The notes beneath the pieces are model-generated. The model was not told where the DNA came from, searched no databases, and saw only the letters and a list, made by a program, of their open reading frames with translations. A program made the position numbers and the translations under genes. Shown in pieces: positions 26,793-35,436 of a DNA stretch of 64,000 nucleotides (its first letter is position 1; the number at the start of each line of letters is the position of its first letter). The DNA comes from Oceanobacillus sojae (GTDB taxonomy: Bacteria; Bacillota; Bacilli; Bacillales; Amphibacillaceae), in assembly GCF_900162665.1 (NCBI RefSeq), contig NZ_LT727812.1:14174-78173 (forward strand). The letters run 5' to 3'.

Positions 26793-27347
26793 ATGGAAGG
26801 AAATAAAGCTTTAATCATAATAGATGTTCAAAAGGCGTTTGATGACAAAAAGTGGGGAAAGCGGAATAACCTTGATGCAGAAGAAAGTATGAAGAAGGTA
26901 TTAGATCGATGTCGGGAACATCAATGTGAGATTATTCATATTCAGCACATTTCAGATAATCCTGAATCTGTATTTTATTATAAAGGAAAGGGATTTCCTA
27001 TTAAACAAATGGTCGCTCCTTTGGAACAAGAAAAAGTAATAACAAAAAGAGTGAACAGTGCTTTTATTGGAACGGATTTAGACGAATACTTGCAGGCGTG
27101 TCATATTGATACTATCGCAATTGTTGGGTTAACCACGCCGCATTGCGTATCTACAACGACAAGAATGAGCGGGAACTTAGGGTATAAAACGTATCTGCTT
27201 TCAGATGCCACTGCTGCATTTGGAATGAAAGATCATCATGGTAAGTTCATCGATGCGGATACAATCCATCACTTGTCTCTGGCGACGATTCATGATGAAT
27301 TTGCTAGTGTGTTAACTACACAGCAGTTTATTGAATCAGTGCTGTGA
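26793..27347 (+). CDS. Isochorismatase-family cysteine hydrolase
   Basis: The 184-residue hydrolase has the full catalytic triad D11 (IIIDVQKAF), K85 (ITKRVNSAF) and C118 (TTPHCVST), including the cis-peptide motif GLTTPHC. Members cleave amides or vinyl ethers (nicotinamidase, pyrazinamidase, N-carbamoyl amidases). The divergent Lrp-type regulator hints at nitrogen or amino-acid catabolism. A GGGGTG site precedes the start. Confidence 0.85.
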   Translation: MEGNKALIIIDVQKAFDDKKWGKRNNLDAEESMKKVLDRCREHQCEIIHIQHISDNPESVFYYKGKGFPIKQMVAPLEQEKVITKRVNSAFIGTDLDEYLQACHIDTIAIVGLTTPHCVSTTTRMSGNLGYKTYLLSDATAAFGMKDHHGKFIDADTIHHLSLATIHDEFASVLTTQQFIESVL

Positions 27348-27404
27348 AGAAACTGAGAAAAAGAAAATATGAAGAAGAGTTGTTCTGAAAAGCTGTTAAT
27401 CTAA

Positions 27405-27578
27405 AATTAATATGATATTTACTCTTAAATGCAAAACTATCGATAAGCAATATTGGATACAATATTGCTTATCGATAGTAAAAGGGAGTGCTGGTTCTTT
27501 TATAAAAGAAGCACTCCTTTTATTATTCTAGTCCACTATTTTTAGGCGGATTAGAATTGTAAAGAGAAAGTAGTAAAT
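27405..27578. repeat. Direct repeat, copy 1 (with palindrome and terminator)
   Basis: This intergenic block resembles 29780-29960 over its whole length in the same orientation. It contains a perfect 20-bp stem with a 4-nt loop (27436-27479) and then a terminator-like hairpin GGAGTGCT/AGCACTCC (27485-27517) followed by TTTTATTATT. It follows the isochorismatase gene. Confidence 0.75.
27484..27525 (+). terminator. Terminator within repeat copy 1
   Basis: GGAGTGCT pairs with AGCACTCC, the interior continues as TTCTTTT/AAAAGAA, and a T-rich tail follows. Confidence 0.75.
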
Positions 27579-27587
27579 TAAAGGTGA

Positions 27588-28256
27588 TTAAATATGATGC
27601 CGTTTGTTAGCTTCAATCGTAATAAACTCCGGTAAATAATTAGGAGTACATCCTTTTGATACCATTTCATCCTTGTAAAGACCCGTTTTCTCACCAAGCT
27701 TCATACAGCGTGTACGATTCTTTTCATCATAAATGCCTATCCAGCCTGCTGTGAAATTCATAGCCCATTGAACTTCCGGTTCTTCCTGCATAATATTAGC
27801 TTCTAATGCAGTTAGCAGCTCTGCAGTATTATCAGGCGGTGCTTGCCCGGTCCATCTCAAGCGCGCTTGATAATACCAAAAAGTTCGCCTTTGGAGAGCA
27901 CGGGGGCTATTTTCCCACGACTGGATCAATGCAATTCTCTTTTTATCCTTGGTAAGCTGATTAGCCATTAACCAGTCCATTAAGTTATTTCGCTCATCAA
28001 AAGTGTGAATCTGCATATCCTTATCAAGCTTATTAAGCACATCTTCTGAAAGAAGCTTTTTATCCATAATTAAGATTGCTAATAGTCTGGGTAAAAACGC
28101 TTGGGTCGACCAAAGCTCTAGAGCTAGTTCATGATCTTTTTTTATCTCCTTTGCAATTTTTCGTAACTCTCCCAGCTTCGTTTTACTATTAATTTGAGCT
28201 AGAATGTCTTCTGCTTTTAAAGAGTGTTTTATTTCTGCAGTTATTTTTTCATCCAT
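27588..28256 (-). CDS. DNA alkylation repair family protein (AlkD-like HEAT repeats)
   Basis: The 222-residue, almost all-helical protein has the spacing of ALK (HEAT-like) repeats and the motifs ALELWSTQAFLPRLLAI, MDWLMANQL, NSPRALQRRTFWYYQ. It matches the DNA_alkylation family, whose best known member AlkD is a glycosylase for N3- and N7-alkylpurines. An ATG three codons earlier (28265) sits directly on the GGGAG ribosome site, so ATG 28256 is chosen. It ends in repeat copy 1. Confidence 0.8.
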   Translation of the reverse strand: MDEKITAEIKHSLKAEDILAQINSKTKLGELRKIAKEIKKDHELALELWSTQAFLPRLLAILIMDKKLLSEDVLNKLDKDMQIHTFDERNNLMDWLMANQLTKDKKRIALIQSWENSPRALQRRTFWYYQARLRWTGQAPPDNTAELLTALEANIMQEEPEVQWAMNFTAGWIGIYDEKNRTRCMKLGEKTGLYKDEMVSKGCTPNYLPEFITIEANKRHHI

Positions 28257-28291
28257 TTTATACATCTCCCTGATTATTTATTTTCGTGAAT

Positions 28292-28627
28292 TTATCTATG
28301 AATCTGATTATACATTTCTCCCCACTTATTCATTTCTGTTATCAAGGGTATTAATGTTTCTCCTAATTCCGTCAAACTGTACTCTGTTTTCGGCGGAATC
28401 ACCGGATAGACTTTCTTGGATATAATATTGTCTGCTTCCAGTTCATTTAACTGAAGAGCCAGCATTCTTCGTGAACAGCCTGGCATATAGCGTTGCAATT
28501 CACTAAAACGGCAGACCTTATGCTTGATTAAACGATATAAAATCACACATTTCCATTTCCCAGATATAATCTGTAATGTACTTTCTACCGGGCAGCCATC
28601 CATACAATCATGGATTTTTCGTTCCAT
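28292..28627 (-). CDS. HxlR family winged-helix regulator
   Basis: The 111-residue regulator shows the HxlR pattern CPVESTLQIISGKWKCVILYRLI, RFSELQR, RMLALQLNELEADNII and EYSLTELGETL. Cysteines at residues 8, 12, 27, 38 and 50 include the early Cys used for thiol sensing in YodB/HypR relatives, although it is shifted. It is divergent from the MDR reductase gene, with about 118 nt between the starts, so it probably senses electrophiles or quinones and represses that gene. Confidence 0.87.
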   Translation of the reverse strand: MERKIHDCMDGCPVESTLQIISGKWKCVILYRLIKHKVCRFSELQRYMPGCSRRMLALQLNELEADNIISKKVYPVIPPKTEYSLTELGETLIPLITEMNKWGEMYNQIHR

Positions 28628-28745
28628 TTCAACATCCCCTATCTGCTGGTTACAAAATGGTTACTATGTCACATATATTACACGATTGAAAAGCAATTTC
28701 ATAATGTTAGAATCGTTCTAGAAAGATACAGAAGGAGGAAATGGA

Positions 28746-29774
28746 ATGAATCAAACAATGAAAGCAATTGGTCTTTATCGTTATTTACCGATTGATCATG
28801 AAGAAAGTCTTTTAGATTTAAAAGTGGAAAAACCTAAACCAACAGGAAGAGATATACTTGTTCAGGTAAAAGCTATCGCTGTGAATCCGGTTGATTATAA
28901 AGTCCGCTCACCAAAAGACAAGGTGGAAGAAAACCCAAGAATCTTAGGATGGGATGTTTCCGGTATAGTAGAAGCAGTTGGAGAGGATTGTAAACTATTT
29001 CAACCAGGAGATGAAGTTTATTATGCGGGGGATTTAACCAGACCAGGGGGAAATAGTGCGTTTCATCTCGTGGATGAAAGAATTGCAGGTAAAAAGCCGA
29101 ACTCTCTGGATTTTTCAGAAGCCGCTTCCTTACCGTTAACTTCTATCACAGCCTATGAAGCGCTGTTTGAACGTTTAGCAATCAGTCAGGACAAAGAAGT
29201 TAATAAAGGAAAATCCATTTTAATCATTGGTGCAGGCGGGGGCGTTGGATCAATAGCTGTTCAACTCGCTAAAATTGCCGGTTTAACAGTAATCGGTACG
29301 GCTTCCAGACCAGAAACAGCTGAATGGACAAAAGAGAAAGGCGCAGATTTTATTATCAACCACTATGAGGATTTTGTACTACAATTAGAAAATCTAGGTA
29401 TAAACAATGTAAACTATATTCTATGCCTGCACTCTACAGAAAAACATTGGGAAAACATGGCGGAAAGTATTGCTGCTCAAGGCAAGATTTGCTCCATTGT
29501 GGAGACAGACGAGGCTCTTAACTTAACGCTGATCAAAAACAAGAGTGTCACATTTGCTTGGGAGACAATGTTTACAAAATCAATGTACCAGACAAAAGAT
29601 ATGATCAGCCAGCATCATTTATTAAACCATGTAGCTGAACTGGTAGACAACAATGTAATTCATGCAACAGTCAACAAACAATTATCACCGATTAATGCGG
29701 AAAATTTGAAGACGGCCCACGCATGGCTTGAAACAGGACAAGCAATTGGAAAGGTTGTTTTGAAAGACTTTTAA
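28746..29774 (+). CDS. Zinc-type alcohol dehydrogenase-like MDR reductase
   Basis: The 342-residue protein has a GroES-like domain (NPVDYKVRSP, LGWDVSGIVEAVG) and the cofactor motif IIGAGGGVGSIAVQLAKIAG, followed by GTASRPETAEWTKEKGAD. It belongs to the zinc-free quinone-reductase subgroup (YogA/zeta-crystallin type), which reduces quinones or enals with NADPH. GAAGGAGG fits the first of two near ATGs. The divergent HxlR gene suggests electrophile induction. Confidence 0.87.
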   Translation: MNQTMKAIGLYRYLPIDHEESLLDLKVEKPKPTGRDILVQVKAIAVNPVDYKVRSPKDKVEENPRILGWDVSGIVEAVGEDCKLFQPGDEVYYAGDLTRPGGNSAFHLVDERIAGKKPNSLDFSEAASLPLTSITAYEALFERLAISQDKEVNKGKSILIIGAGGGVGSIAVQLAKIAGLTVIGTASRPETAEWTKEKGADFIINHYEDFVLQLENLGINNVNYILCLHSTEKHWENMAESIAAQGKICSIVETDEALNLTLIKNKSVTFAWETMFTKSMYQTKDMISQHHLLNHVAELVDNNVIHATVNKQLSPINAENLKTAHAWLETGQAIGKVVLKDF

Positions 29775-29779
29775 TAAAG

Positions 29780-29960
29780 AATTAACATGATATTTACTGT
29801 CGATTGCAAAACTAACGATAAGCAATATTGGATACAAAATTGTTTTCTATAGTAAAAGGGAGTGCTTGCTTTTTTATTAAAGCAGCACTTCCTTTTATCG
29901 ATCTAATCCACTAAATTTAATCAGAATTAAAACTGTAATTATAATGGAAAAGTAATAAAT
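29780..29960. repeat. Direct repeat, copy 2
   Basis: It matches 27405-27578 (shared stretches include AAGCAATATTGGATAC, then GGGAGTGCTTG and CACTTCCTTTTAT), but the long palindrome is degenerate here. It again follows a plus-strand gene end, and still holds a hairpin between two convergent genes. Confidence 0.7.
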
Positions 29961-29969
29961 AATCCTTTT

Positions 29970-31145
29970 TTACTGTTGCTTTACACGCTGATTTTTTACG
30001 TAAATCAATAAAATAAAGGAAAAGATAACTCCTATGGCAGTAATCGCAGCACCTGCCAGATTAACAAAATTCATCCCAAAGCCGGTTCGTATAGTTTCTC
30101 CACCCAGATAAGCCCCAATGGCGTTGGCTAAGTTAAAAGCGGAGATATTGACTGCTGCTGCTAAGGTAGGAGCTTCTTTGGCAGATTGAACAATTTTTGT
30201 CTGCAATAATGGCACGGTCGCAAAAGCTGTAAAACCAAAGGCAAAAACAGTTATTGAAGCAAATATTTGATCGTGAACAGTCCAGGTGAACAAAACTAAA
30301 ATGGCAGTTAACAGCACGAGTGTAATACTGAGTGTCGGCATCAACCATTGATTAGCAAGTTTTCCTGCTGTTACTGTGCCTAAGAAGGAACCTATTCCAA
30401 ATATAAATAGAAGTGTGGTAATGGCTTCCGCTGAAAAACCAGCAAACGTTTCAAGCTGTGGTGCAATATACGTATAAGAAGCAAAAATACCGCCGTATCC
30501 AAAGATAGTTATCAATAGAACGAGAATAATTTGCGGATTTTTAAAAGCTCCCAATTCCGATTTCAAAGATTGGTACTGAAAGTTGATTTGACTTGGAATA
30601 TGTATAACCAACATGATTACTGCTACTATACCAAGACAGGTTACTATCCAAAAAGTTGTCTGCCATCCCCAGGCATGACCAATAAATGTACCAAGCGGAA
30701 CGCCTAAAACAGTCGAAAGAGTTAAACCAGCAGCAACCGTCGCAATCGCAGAGCCTTGTTTATCCTGCGGCGCTGTCTTGCTGGCCACAACGGTTGCAAC
30801 TGCAAAAAATGTTCCATGAATCAAGGAAGATAAAATTCTTGCAATCATTAATAGACCAAAATTAAAAGAGATGGCGGCCACCACATTACTTAAAGTAAAA
30901 AAGATCATGAATCCGACCAGCAGCTTTTTTCTGGAATATTGACTTGTCATAGCTGTCACTATTGGACTGCCGATGGCTACACCCAATGCATAGCCTGTTA
31001 CCAGCAGTCCTGCAGTCGGAATGGTAATGCTTAAATCTGTCGCAATAACGGGTAAAATCCCCATAATCACATACTCCGATGTCCCAATCGTAAATACGCT
31101 GATAAACAACGCTATTAGTATCCACTTATTATTTGTTTTTGTCAT
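29970..31145 (-). CDS. MFS efflux transporter, DHA1 family (AraJ/PbuE-like)
   Basis: The 391-residue protein has 12 predicted membrane helices, the start SVFTIGTSEYVIMGILPVIA typical of AraJ/YdhP/PbuE transporters, and the loop motif GSPIVTAMTSQYSRKK. It exports small molecules such as drugs, purines or sugars by proton exchange. It starts 1 nt after the MerR gene stop, forming a regulator-pump operon, so the pump is likely induced by its own substrate. Confidence 0.85.
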   Translation of the reverse strand: MTKTNNKWILIALFISVFTIGTSEYVIMGILPVIATDLSITIPTAGLLVTGYALGVAIGSPIVTAMTSQYSRKKLLVGFMIFFTLSNVVAAISFNFGLLMIARILSSLIHGTFFAVATVVASKTAPQDKQGSAIATVAAGLTLSTVLGVPLGTFIGHAWGWQTTFWIVTCLGIVAVIMLVIHIPSQINFQYQSLKSELGAFKNPQIILVLLITIFGYGGIFASYTYIAPQLETFAGFSAEAITTLLFIFGIGSFLGTVTAGKLANQWLMPTLSITLVLLTAILVLFTWTVHDQIFASITVFAFGFTAFATVPLLQTKIVQSAKEAPTLAAAVNISAFNLANAIGAYLGGETIRTGFGMNFVNLAGAAITAIGVIFSFILLIYVKNQRVKQQ

Positions 31146-31146
31146 T

Positions 31147-31527
31147 TTATGTGCTCCTATTCATTGATACCCTTAATTCCTCTACTTTTTGAATCCTGCT
31201 TTCTATGCGAGATTTCACTTCTTTTAATGTATTTATCTGCTGTTCTACTTCTGTCAGCTTGTTTTGATAAAGCTCCAACACATCATCACATATTAATTGT
31301 TCATAAGGGAAAACAAATGGATCACAGTCCACAATTTCTTTAATCTCATCTGTACTTAAACCTAAATTAAAATACAGTTGAATGGTTTTCACCTGTTCTA
31401 AAATGGATTCATCGTAATCGCGATAGCCATTATCAAGACGCTTTGGATGAATTAACCCTTTTTCTTCGTAGTAACGTAAAGAACGCATACTCGCTCCCGT
31501 TTGAACTGAAAGCTCACTGATTTTCAT
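31147..31527 (-). CDS. MerR family regulator
   Basis: The 126-residue protein has a complete MerR HTH (MKISELSVQTGASMRSLRYYEEKGLIHPKRL), then a wing and a long coiled-coil. The frame extends 14 codons upstream, but AAAGGAGG with a 7-nt spacer fits the ATG at 31527. It has no metal-binding cysteine cluster at the C-terminus, so an organic ligand is more likely (BmrR/TipA style without the large ligand domain). It is coupled to the MFS gene. Confidence 0.88.
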   Translation of the reverse strand: MKISELSVQTGASMRSLRYYEEKGLIHPKRLDNGYRDYDESILEQVKTIQLYFNLGLSTDEIKEIVDCDPFVFPYEQLICDDVLELYQNKLTEVEQQINTLKEVKSRIESRIQKVEELRVSMNRST

Positions 31528-31552
31528 TAGGTAACCTCCTTTCGATATTAGC

Positions 31553-31583
31553 AGTATAAACCTTGACATTATGTGAAGGTCAA
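31553..31583 (-). promoter_or_regulatory. MerR-type promoter with 19-bp spacer
   Basis: On the minus strand TTGACC (31583-31578) and TATACT (31558-31553) are 19 bp apart, and a dyad GACCTTCAC/GTCAAGGT fills the spacer. This is the hallmark of promoters activated by MerR-type DNA distortion. The rest of 31570-31858 holds no gene. Confidence 0.88.
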
Positions 31584-31858
31584 CTGGATAATCTTATGAA
31601 TGTAAAAAAATCTGTTATTTAGACTCACATACAAAAAGAATCTAAGCTAGAATCTTCAGAGATACTCACTTTATACTAACATCTCATCTAAAAAATGCGC
31701 TTTTACTGAATAGGCTCAGGATTTACTACTATAATAAGCTTTACAAATGTAGATTCATCATATTTTGAAGAATTTTTTAATGGACATAAGAATTGTTCTG
31801 GAAATGATTCATTCAATGGCATAATGGAGTTAGTAAATAATATAAGGCGATATTAAAA

Positions 31859-32005
31859 ATGAGTGTTAACCGTGAAGAGCTAAAACGTCTAATTGACTTT
31901 ATTCATGAAGAAGATATTGCTGAAGTATATGACTTTATTGGTTATCTGAATATGAAACGGGAAAGAGAAGCCATCGAACATATGGATGTAGACCTTTTAT
32001 CTTAA
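31859..32005 (+). CDS. Small acidic protein, antitoxin-like (DUF2281-type)
   Basis: A 48-codon frame encodes MSVNREELKRLIDFIHEED then EVYDFIGYLNMKRE, ending DLLS. The helical, charge-alternating pattern resembles short DUF2281-like antitoxin or phage-type proteins often seen in Firmicutes. The ribosome site is weak (TAAGGCG at 31843-31849). No toxin-like frame follows, so it may be an orphan. Not characterised. Confidence 0.5.
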   Translation: MSVNREELKRLIDFIHEEDIAEVYDFIGYLNMKREREAIEHMDVDLLS

Positions 32006-32215
32006 GAGGGAAAATGTTTACTGGAAGAGAAAGTAGCAAGTAAAAAATCGAAACTTACAGAGACGGTATTCTTTTATTAAAGTCAGTTAGTAAAAGAATG
32101 AAGAAGCGTATATGTTTTTGTTCATGTTATTCAATCTTCTGTAATCGGCAACTTTAGTTGAATAAGGGTTGGTAAAATAATTATATTCTTAAATGATTAC
32201 TATATTCAAATGATA

Positions 32216-32262
32216 GAATCCATTTTGATAATCTTTTTTTTCAAAATGGATTCTTTTTTAAT
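32216..32262 (+). terminator. Terminator before the IS200-like element
   Basis: GAATCCATTTTGA pairs perfectly with TCAAAATGGATTC (32216-32228 / 32241-32253), then TTTTTT. Confidence 0.85.
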
Positions 32263-32267
32263 GTTTT

Positions 32268-32996
32268 TGAAAATCCCTTGCTATGCAGGGGGTTCTAGAA
32301 AGCTCACAGCGAGGGGTAAAAAAAGCTCCTTCTATGGTAAGATAAAGTTGGTTTCCCGACCACAACATCTCACGATAGAAGGAGGAGAGTCCTAATGAAG
32401 GACAAGAATAGTTTAGCACATACAACATGGAATTGTAAGTATCATATAGTGTTTGCGCCAAAGTATAGAAGACAAATTATTTAAGGGAAATATAAAAGAA
32501 GCATTGGAGAAATAATTAGAGAACTATGTGAAAGAAAAGGGGTTACCATTCATGAAGCAAATGCCTGCCCAGACCATATACACATGCTCGTAAGTATACC
32601 GCCGAAGCTAAGTGTAGCTCAATTTATGGGGTACTTAAAAGGGAAAAGTAGTCTGATGATTTTTGATCGACACGCTAATTTAAAATATAAATATGGTAAT
32701 CGAAAGTTTTGGTGTCGGGAGTACTATGTAGATACAGTGGGCAGAAATAAAAAGAAAATTCAAGAATACATTCGGGATCAGCTTAGAGAAGACTATATGG
32801 GAGATCAATTAACCCTATTTGAAGAGTTTGATCCATTTACCGGAGAAAAAAATAAGAAAAAATAAGAGATTCTTTTAGAATCCGTGAGTGGATGTGGTGC
32901 AAAAAGGAAACCATTTCAATGGGCCTTTAAGGCCGAGGCCGGTAATAGAGGCTTTCAGCCGCAGAACAAACCACCAGTTCACACTGGTGGTTTTGA
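32268..32996 (+). mobile_element. IS200/IS605-family element (IS200 type)
   Basis: The left end has a small hairpin (CCCTTGCTATGCAGGGG around 32274) and an upstream stem CTCCTTCTAT/ATAGAAGGAG (32326-32335 / 32375-32384) that masks the transposase ribosome site, as in IS200. The right end is a perfect 11-bp hairpin AAACCACCAGT/ACTGGTGGTTT (32968-32993). There are no terminal inverted repeats, as expected for this family. Boundaries are approximate. Confidence 0.8.
32395..32865 (+). pseudogene. tnpA: IS200-like transposase TnpA (HUH/Y1), nonsense mutation
   Basis: The frame begins MKDKNSLAHTTWNCKYHIVF and ends FTGEKNKKK, 156 codons, the normal Y1 transposase length. The HUH pair is in CPDHIHMLV and the catalytic tyrosine in IQEYIRDQ. 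TAA at 32482-32484 interrupts it after RRQII, where relatives have tyrosine (TAT or TAC), so one base change killed it. GGAGGAG precedes the ATG inside a stem. With the stop, only the C-terminal part from an internal start could be made, without the first beta strand. Confidence 0.88.
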
Positions 32997-33117
32997 TTTT
33001 ATTCATCACATCCCCTCTACTTAGAACAATTCATTTATTCCAATATGTTTTTACTTTCAAAGCTTTTTAGAAGACAAGGGGATGATACTGCATCCTTATT
33101 TTATCAATTATATACTT

Positions 33118-34685
33118 GAATGAATTTCATAATTGCTCTTTTTAAAAATACAAAGACGAACAGAATTTTCGAAAGTGTATTTTAAAAAACAAAAATTATG
33201 CAGCTTGTTGTTGCTGAATAAGCTCCGCTTGGATGCGATCCGCAGCTAATTTGGAAGCATTGTAAATCAAAGCGACCATGTCAAAATGGACTTTCGCACG
33301 CTTTCCAGTGCGATAGCGAACATTATTTAACTGATAGAACTCTTTTAAATAAGCGTTGACACGTTCTACTGCTGTCCGTTGTTTAAAAATCTTTTTCCAA
33401 GCTCTTGATCCGCGCGCAGGCGCCGTATAACGTCTTAAATCGGTGGTTATTTTGACTTTATACACTTTTTGACAGATACCTTCATTTGCAAGTGGGCAGT
33501 TGCTACATTCCTTAGGTCTGGTATACTTCAATGTTTCGTATTTCGGATCAAAGCTGTCATATTTATAGGAATGTTCTCGCAAACAGGTCGGGGCAAAATC
33601 CTTATCAAACCCGATCATTTCGCCTTCATTGCGTTTATTATAGGCAATGACAGACTGTTGTCCCATGCGATGAATTTGTTCATAAATCGGCTCGAAATCA
33701 TAGCCCGCATCCAATGTCTGGTAAGAAGCAGACGTAAGCGGAAGTCGTTGATCTATCCCCTTCAATAGGGCGATAGCGGCTTTTCCATCATTTAAGCTGC
33801 CGGAAGAAAACAAGGATTGTAGAATATACTGGCTTGATGCCCCAACTGCGAGGTGTCCTTTGTAGCCAAACCAATACTCGTTTTTACCATCTGCATTCTT
33901 TTTCACACCCCATTTTGGGTTCTGTGGCACTTCTGCACGCAATACGTCTAATGGAACGTCTAATTGAGCTTCTATTTTCTTTTCATACAATGGAAGATTC
34001 GCTTCTTTTTCTGCTTGTTCTTTGAGATATTGGTCGCGTTCTTTCTTGGATTTACGCCCACGCTTTTTGGGTCTGATTTCCGATTTTTCTTCTTTTTGAA
34101 CGGGCGCCTTGTCCCGGGCTTCAAAATGGGTTGCGTCAATGGCGATGACTTCATCAGCGATAAATCCTTCTGTGATAGCTGCCAGTGTTACGTTTTCGAA
34201 GGATTTCTCTAAAATATCTGATTCACTCAGTTTTGTAACCAAGCGAGAATACGCAGCTTCTGACGGTGTAGAATCGGAAACAAGAAATCCGCAGTTCATT
34301 TTAAAGATAAAGTCATCATTTAGACGCTTGATTAAGTCTTTGATCGTTGGGATGCGCTCGATGTAGCGAATAAAAAAAGAAATAATCATCCCTGCATAAT
34401 TTAGCTCAACAGGCGCTCCAAGCCGGGATTTCTTATTAATCGCATGATAAATACGATCCAGATCAATCGCTGAAATAATCGCTTCATATTTTTGGGTAGG
34501 TTCCATGTCATATAATTCTTGGATGCCAAATAGACTCGGTTGTCGTATAATGGTCATAAGAAGTACTCCTCCAGTCTTTTTATGGTTTTGTGGTTATTAC
34601 CATTATACAAGATTTGGGGAGGTACTTCTTTTTTTATGCCCTGAACTCATTGGGACGCAAGGGTTAAGAATTATGAAATTCACTC
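33118..34685 (-). mobile_element. IS1182-family insertion sequence
   Basis: The 1568-bp element has 17-bp terminal inverted repeats with one mismatch (33118-33134 and 34669-34685) and a 4-bp direct repeat ACTT on both sides (33114-33117, 34686-34689), consistent with a target duplication. A hairpin near the right end (AGAAGTACTCCTCC with GGGGAGGTACTTCT) may block read-in transcription. It lies 94 bp upstream of the redox operon. Confidence 0.85.
33196..34557 (-). CDS. IS1182-family transposase (DDE type)
   Basis: The 453-residue transposase begins MTIIRQPSLFGIQELYDMEP and has the DUF772-type N-terminal domain (about 50-150, with FFIRYIERIPTIKDLIKRL). A DDE nuclease core follows: AIDATHFEA (first D), TLDAGYDFEPIYE (second D), QRTAVERVNAYLKEF (E). 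A cysteine cluster (CSNCPLANEGIC) precedes the last motif. The frame is intact, so the element may be active. The family name rests on these motifs. Confidence 0.85.
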   Translation of the reverse strand: MTIIRQPSLFGIQELYDMEPTQKYEAIISAIDLDRIYHAINKKSRLGAPVELNYAGMIISFFIRYIERIPTIKDLIKRLNDDFIFKMNCGFLVSDSTPSEAAYSRLVTKLSESDILEKSFENVTLAAITEGFIADEVIAIDATHFEARDKAPVQKEEKSEIRPKKRGRKSKKERDQYLKEQAEKEANLPLYEKKIEAQLDVPLDVLRAEVPQNPKWGVKKNADGKNEYWFGYKGHLAVGASSQYILQSLFSSGSLNDGKAAIALLKGIDQRLPLTSASYQTLDAGYDFEPIYEQIHRMGQQSVIAYNKRNEGEMIGFDKDFAPTCLREHSYKYDSFDPKYETLKYTRPKECSNCPLANEGICQKVYKVKITTDLRRYTAPARGSRAWKKIFKQRTAVERVNAYLKEFYQLNNVRYRTGKRAKVHFDMVALIYNASKLAADRIQAELIQQQQAA

Positions 34686-34779
34686 ACTTAAAAAATGTTT
34701 AATCCTTTTCATCAAATTTTCACATTAGGTGTCTAATATAGTAATGGAAAGGGTTTATTTGGAATGGAGGAAGATCTGA

Positions 34780-35436
34780 ATGGCAATAGCTAGTAAACTA
34801 ATTGCGATAGGAATCGTCACTGCCAGTTTTTTAGTGGGATGTCTTTCCTTATTCATCATGAATGATCTGCCTGCAAAGACCAAGAAAAAGCATATAGCAG
34901 AAATCATATCTCAGCTAATTAATTTTATCCTTTTTATGTGGATCGGGAAAATAGTCCTGAATCTCTCTAGCTTTCTGTCTGATCCATTAACTATATTAGC
35001 TTATCCAGCTGATTCAACTGCTTTTTATTTTGCAGTAATATCAAGTATTATTATGCTGTTCTATAAGGGGAAGCAAAAGAAATTGGATATGACACCATTC
35101 ATGGATTCCTTTGTACATGTATTTTTAGTTGCTTCTTTTTTATACGAATTTCTTGAAATTATTTTGAAAGATAATGTATATGCTTTAGGATATCTGTTAC
35201 TTCTCTCTGTTTTGATTATATTATATTTTTTCCTGCGGGAACGGATACAAATAAGATTATTGTTACTGATTATTCTAAGCAGTTGGTCTCTCGGAATAAT
35301 AATCTTATCTTTCATTCAACCTTTCGTAACGGTTTTTGGTTATATCATGGAACCATGGTTTATTGGTGTCTTTTTTATTATCCTTTTGGTGTTAATCAAT
35401 TTATTCTACAAAATAAAAGTGAGGTTTAAACAATGA
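34780..35436 (+). CDS. Integral membrane protein of the ccdA/thioredoxin operon
   Basis: The 218-residue protein has about seven hydrophobic helices and no catalytic motif that I recognise. Its gene overlaps ccdA by 4 nt (ATGA), and it resembles the small integral membrane protein encoded first in redoxin/ccdA operons of Bacillus. Probable role: membrane partner in the thiol relay; function unproven. TGGAGG precedes the ATG. Confidence 0.6.
   Translation: MAIASKLIAIGIVTASFLVGCLSLFIMNDLPAKTKKKHIAEIISQLINFILFMWIGKIVLNLSSFLSDPLTILAYPADSTAFYFAVISSIIMLFYKGKQKKLDMTPFMDSFVHVFLVASFLYEFLEIILKDNVYALGYLLLLSVLIILYFFLRERIQIRLLLLIILSSWSLGIIILSFIQPFVTVFGYIMEPWFIGVFFIILLVLINLFYKIKVRFKQ

Noticed and set aside
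27436-27479. 44-nt palindrome as an attachment site or transposon end
   Set aside because: Degenerate in the second repeat copy and no recombinase nearby; treated as part of the repeat.
33072-33117. Longer left end for the IS1182 element
   Set aside because: The inverted-repeat match and the ACTT duplication fix the boundary at 33118.
33834-34366. Plus-strand frames within the IS1182 transposase
   Set aside because: Antisense shadows of an intact transposase.
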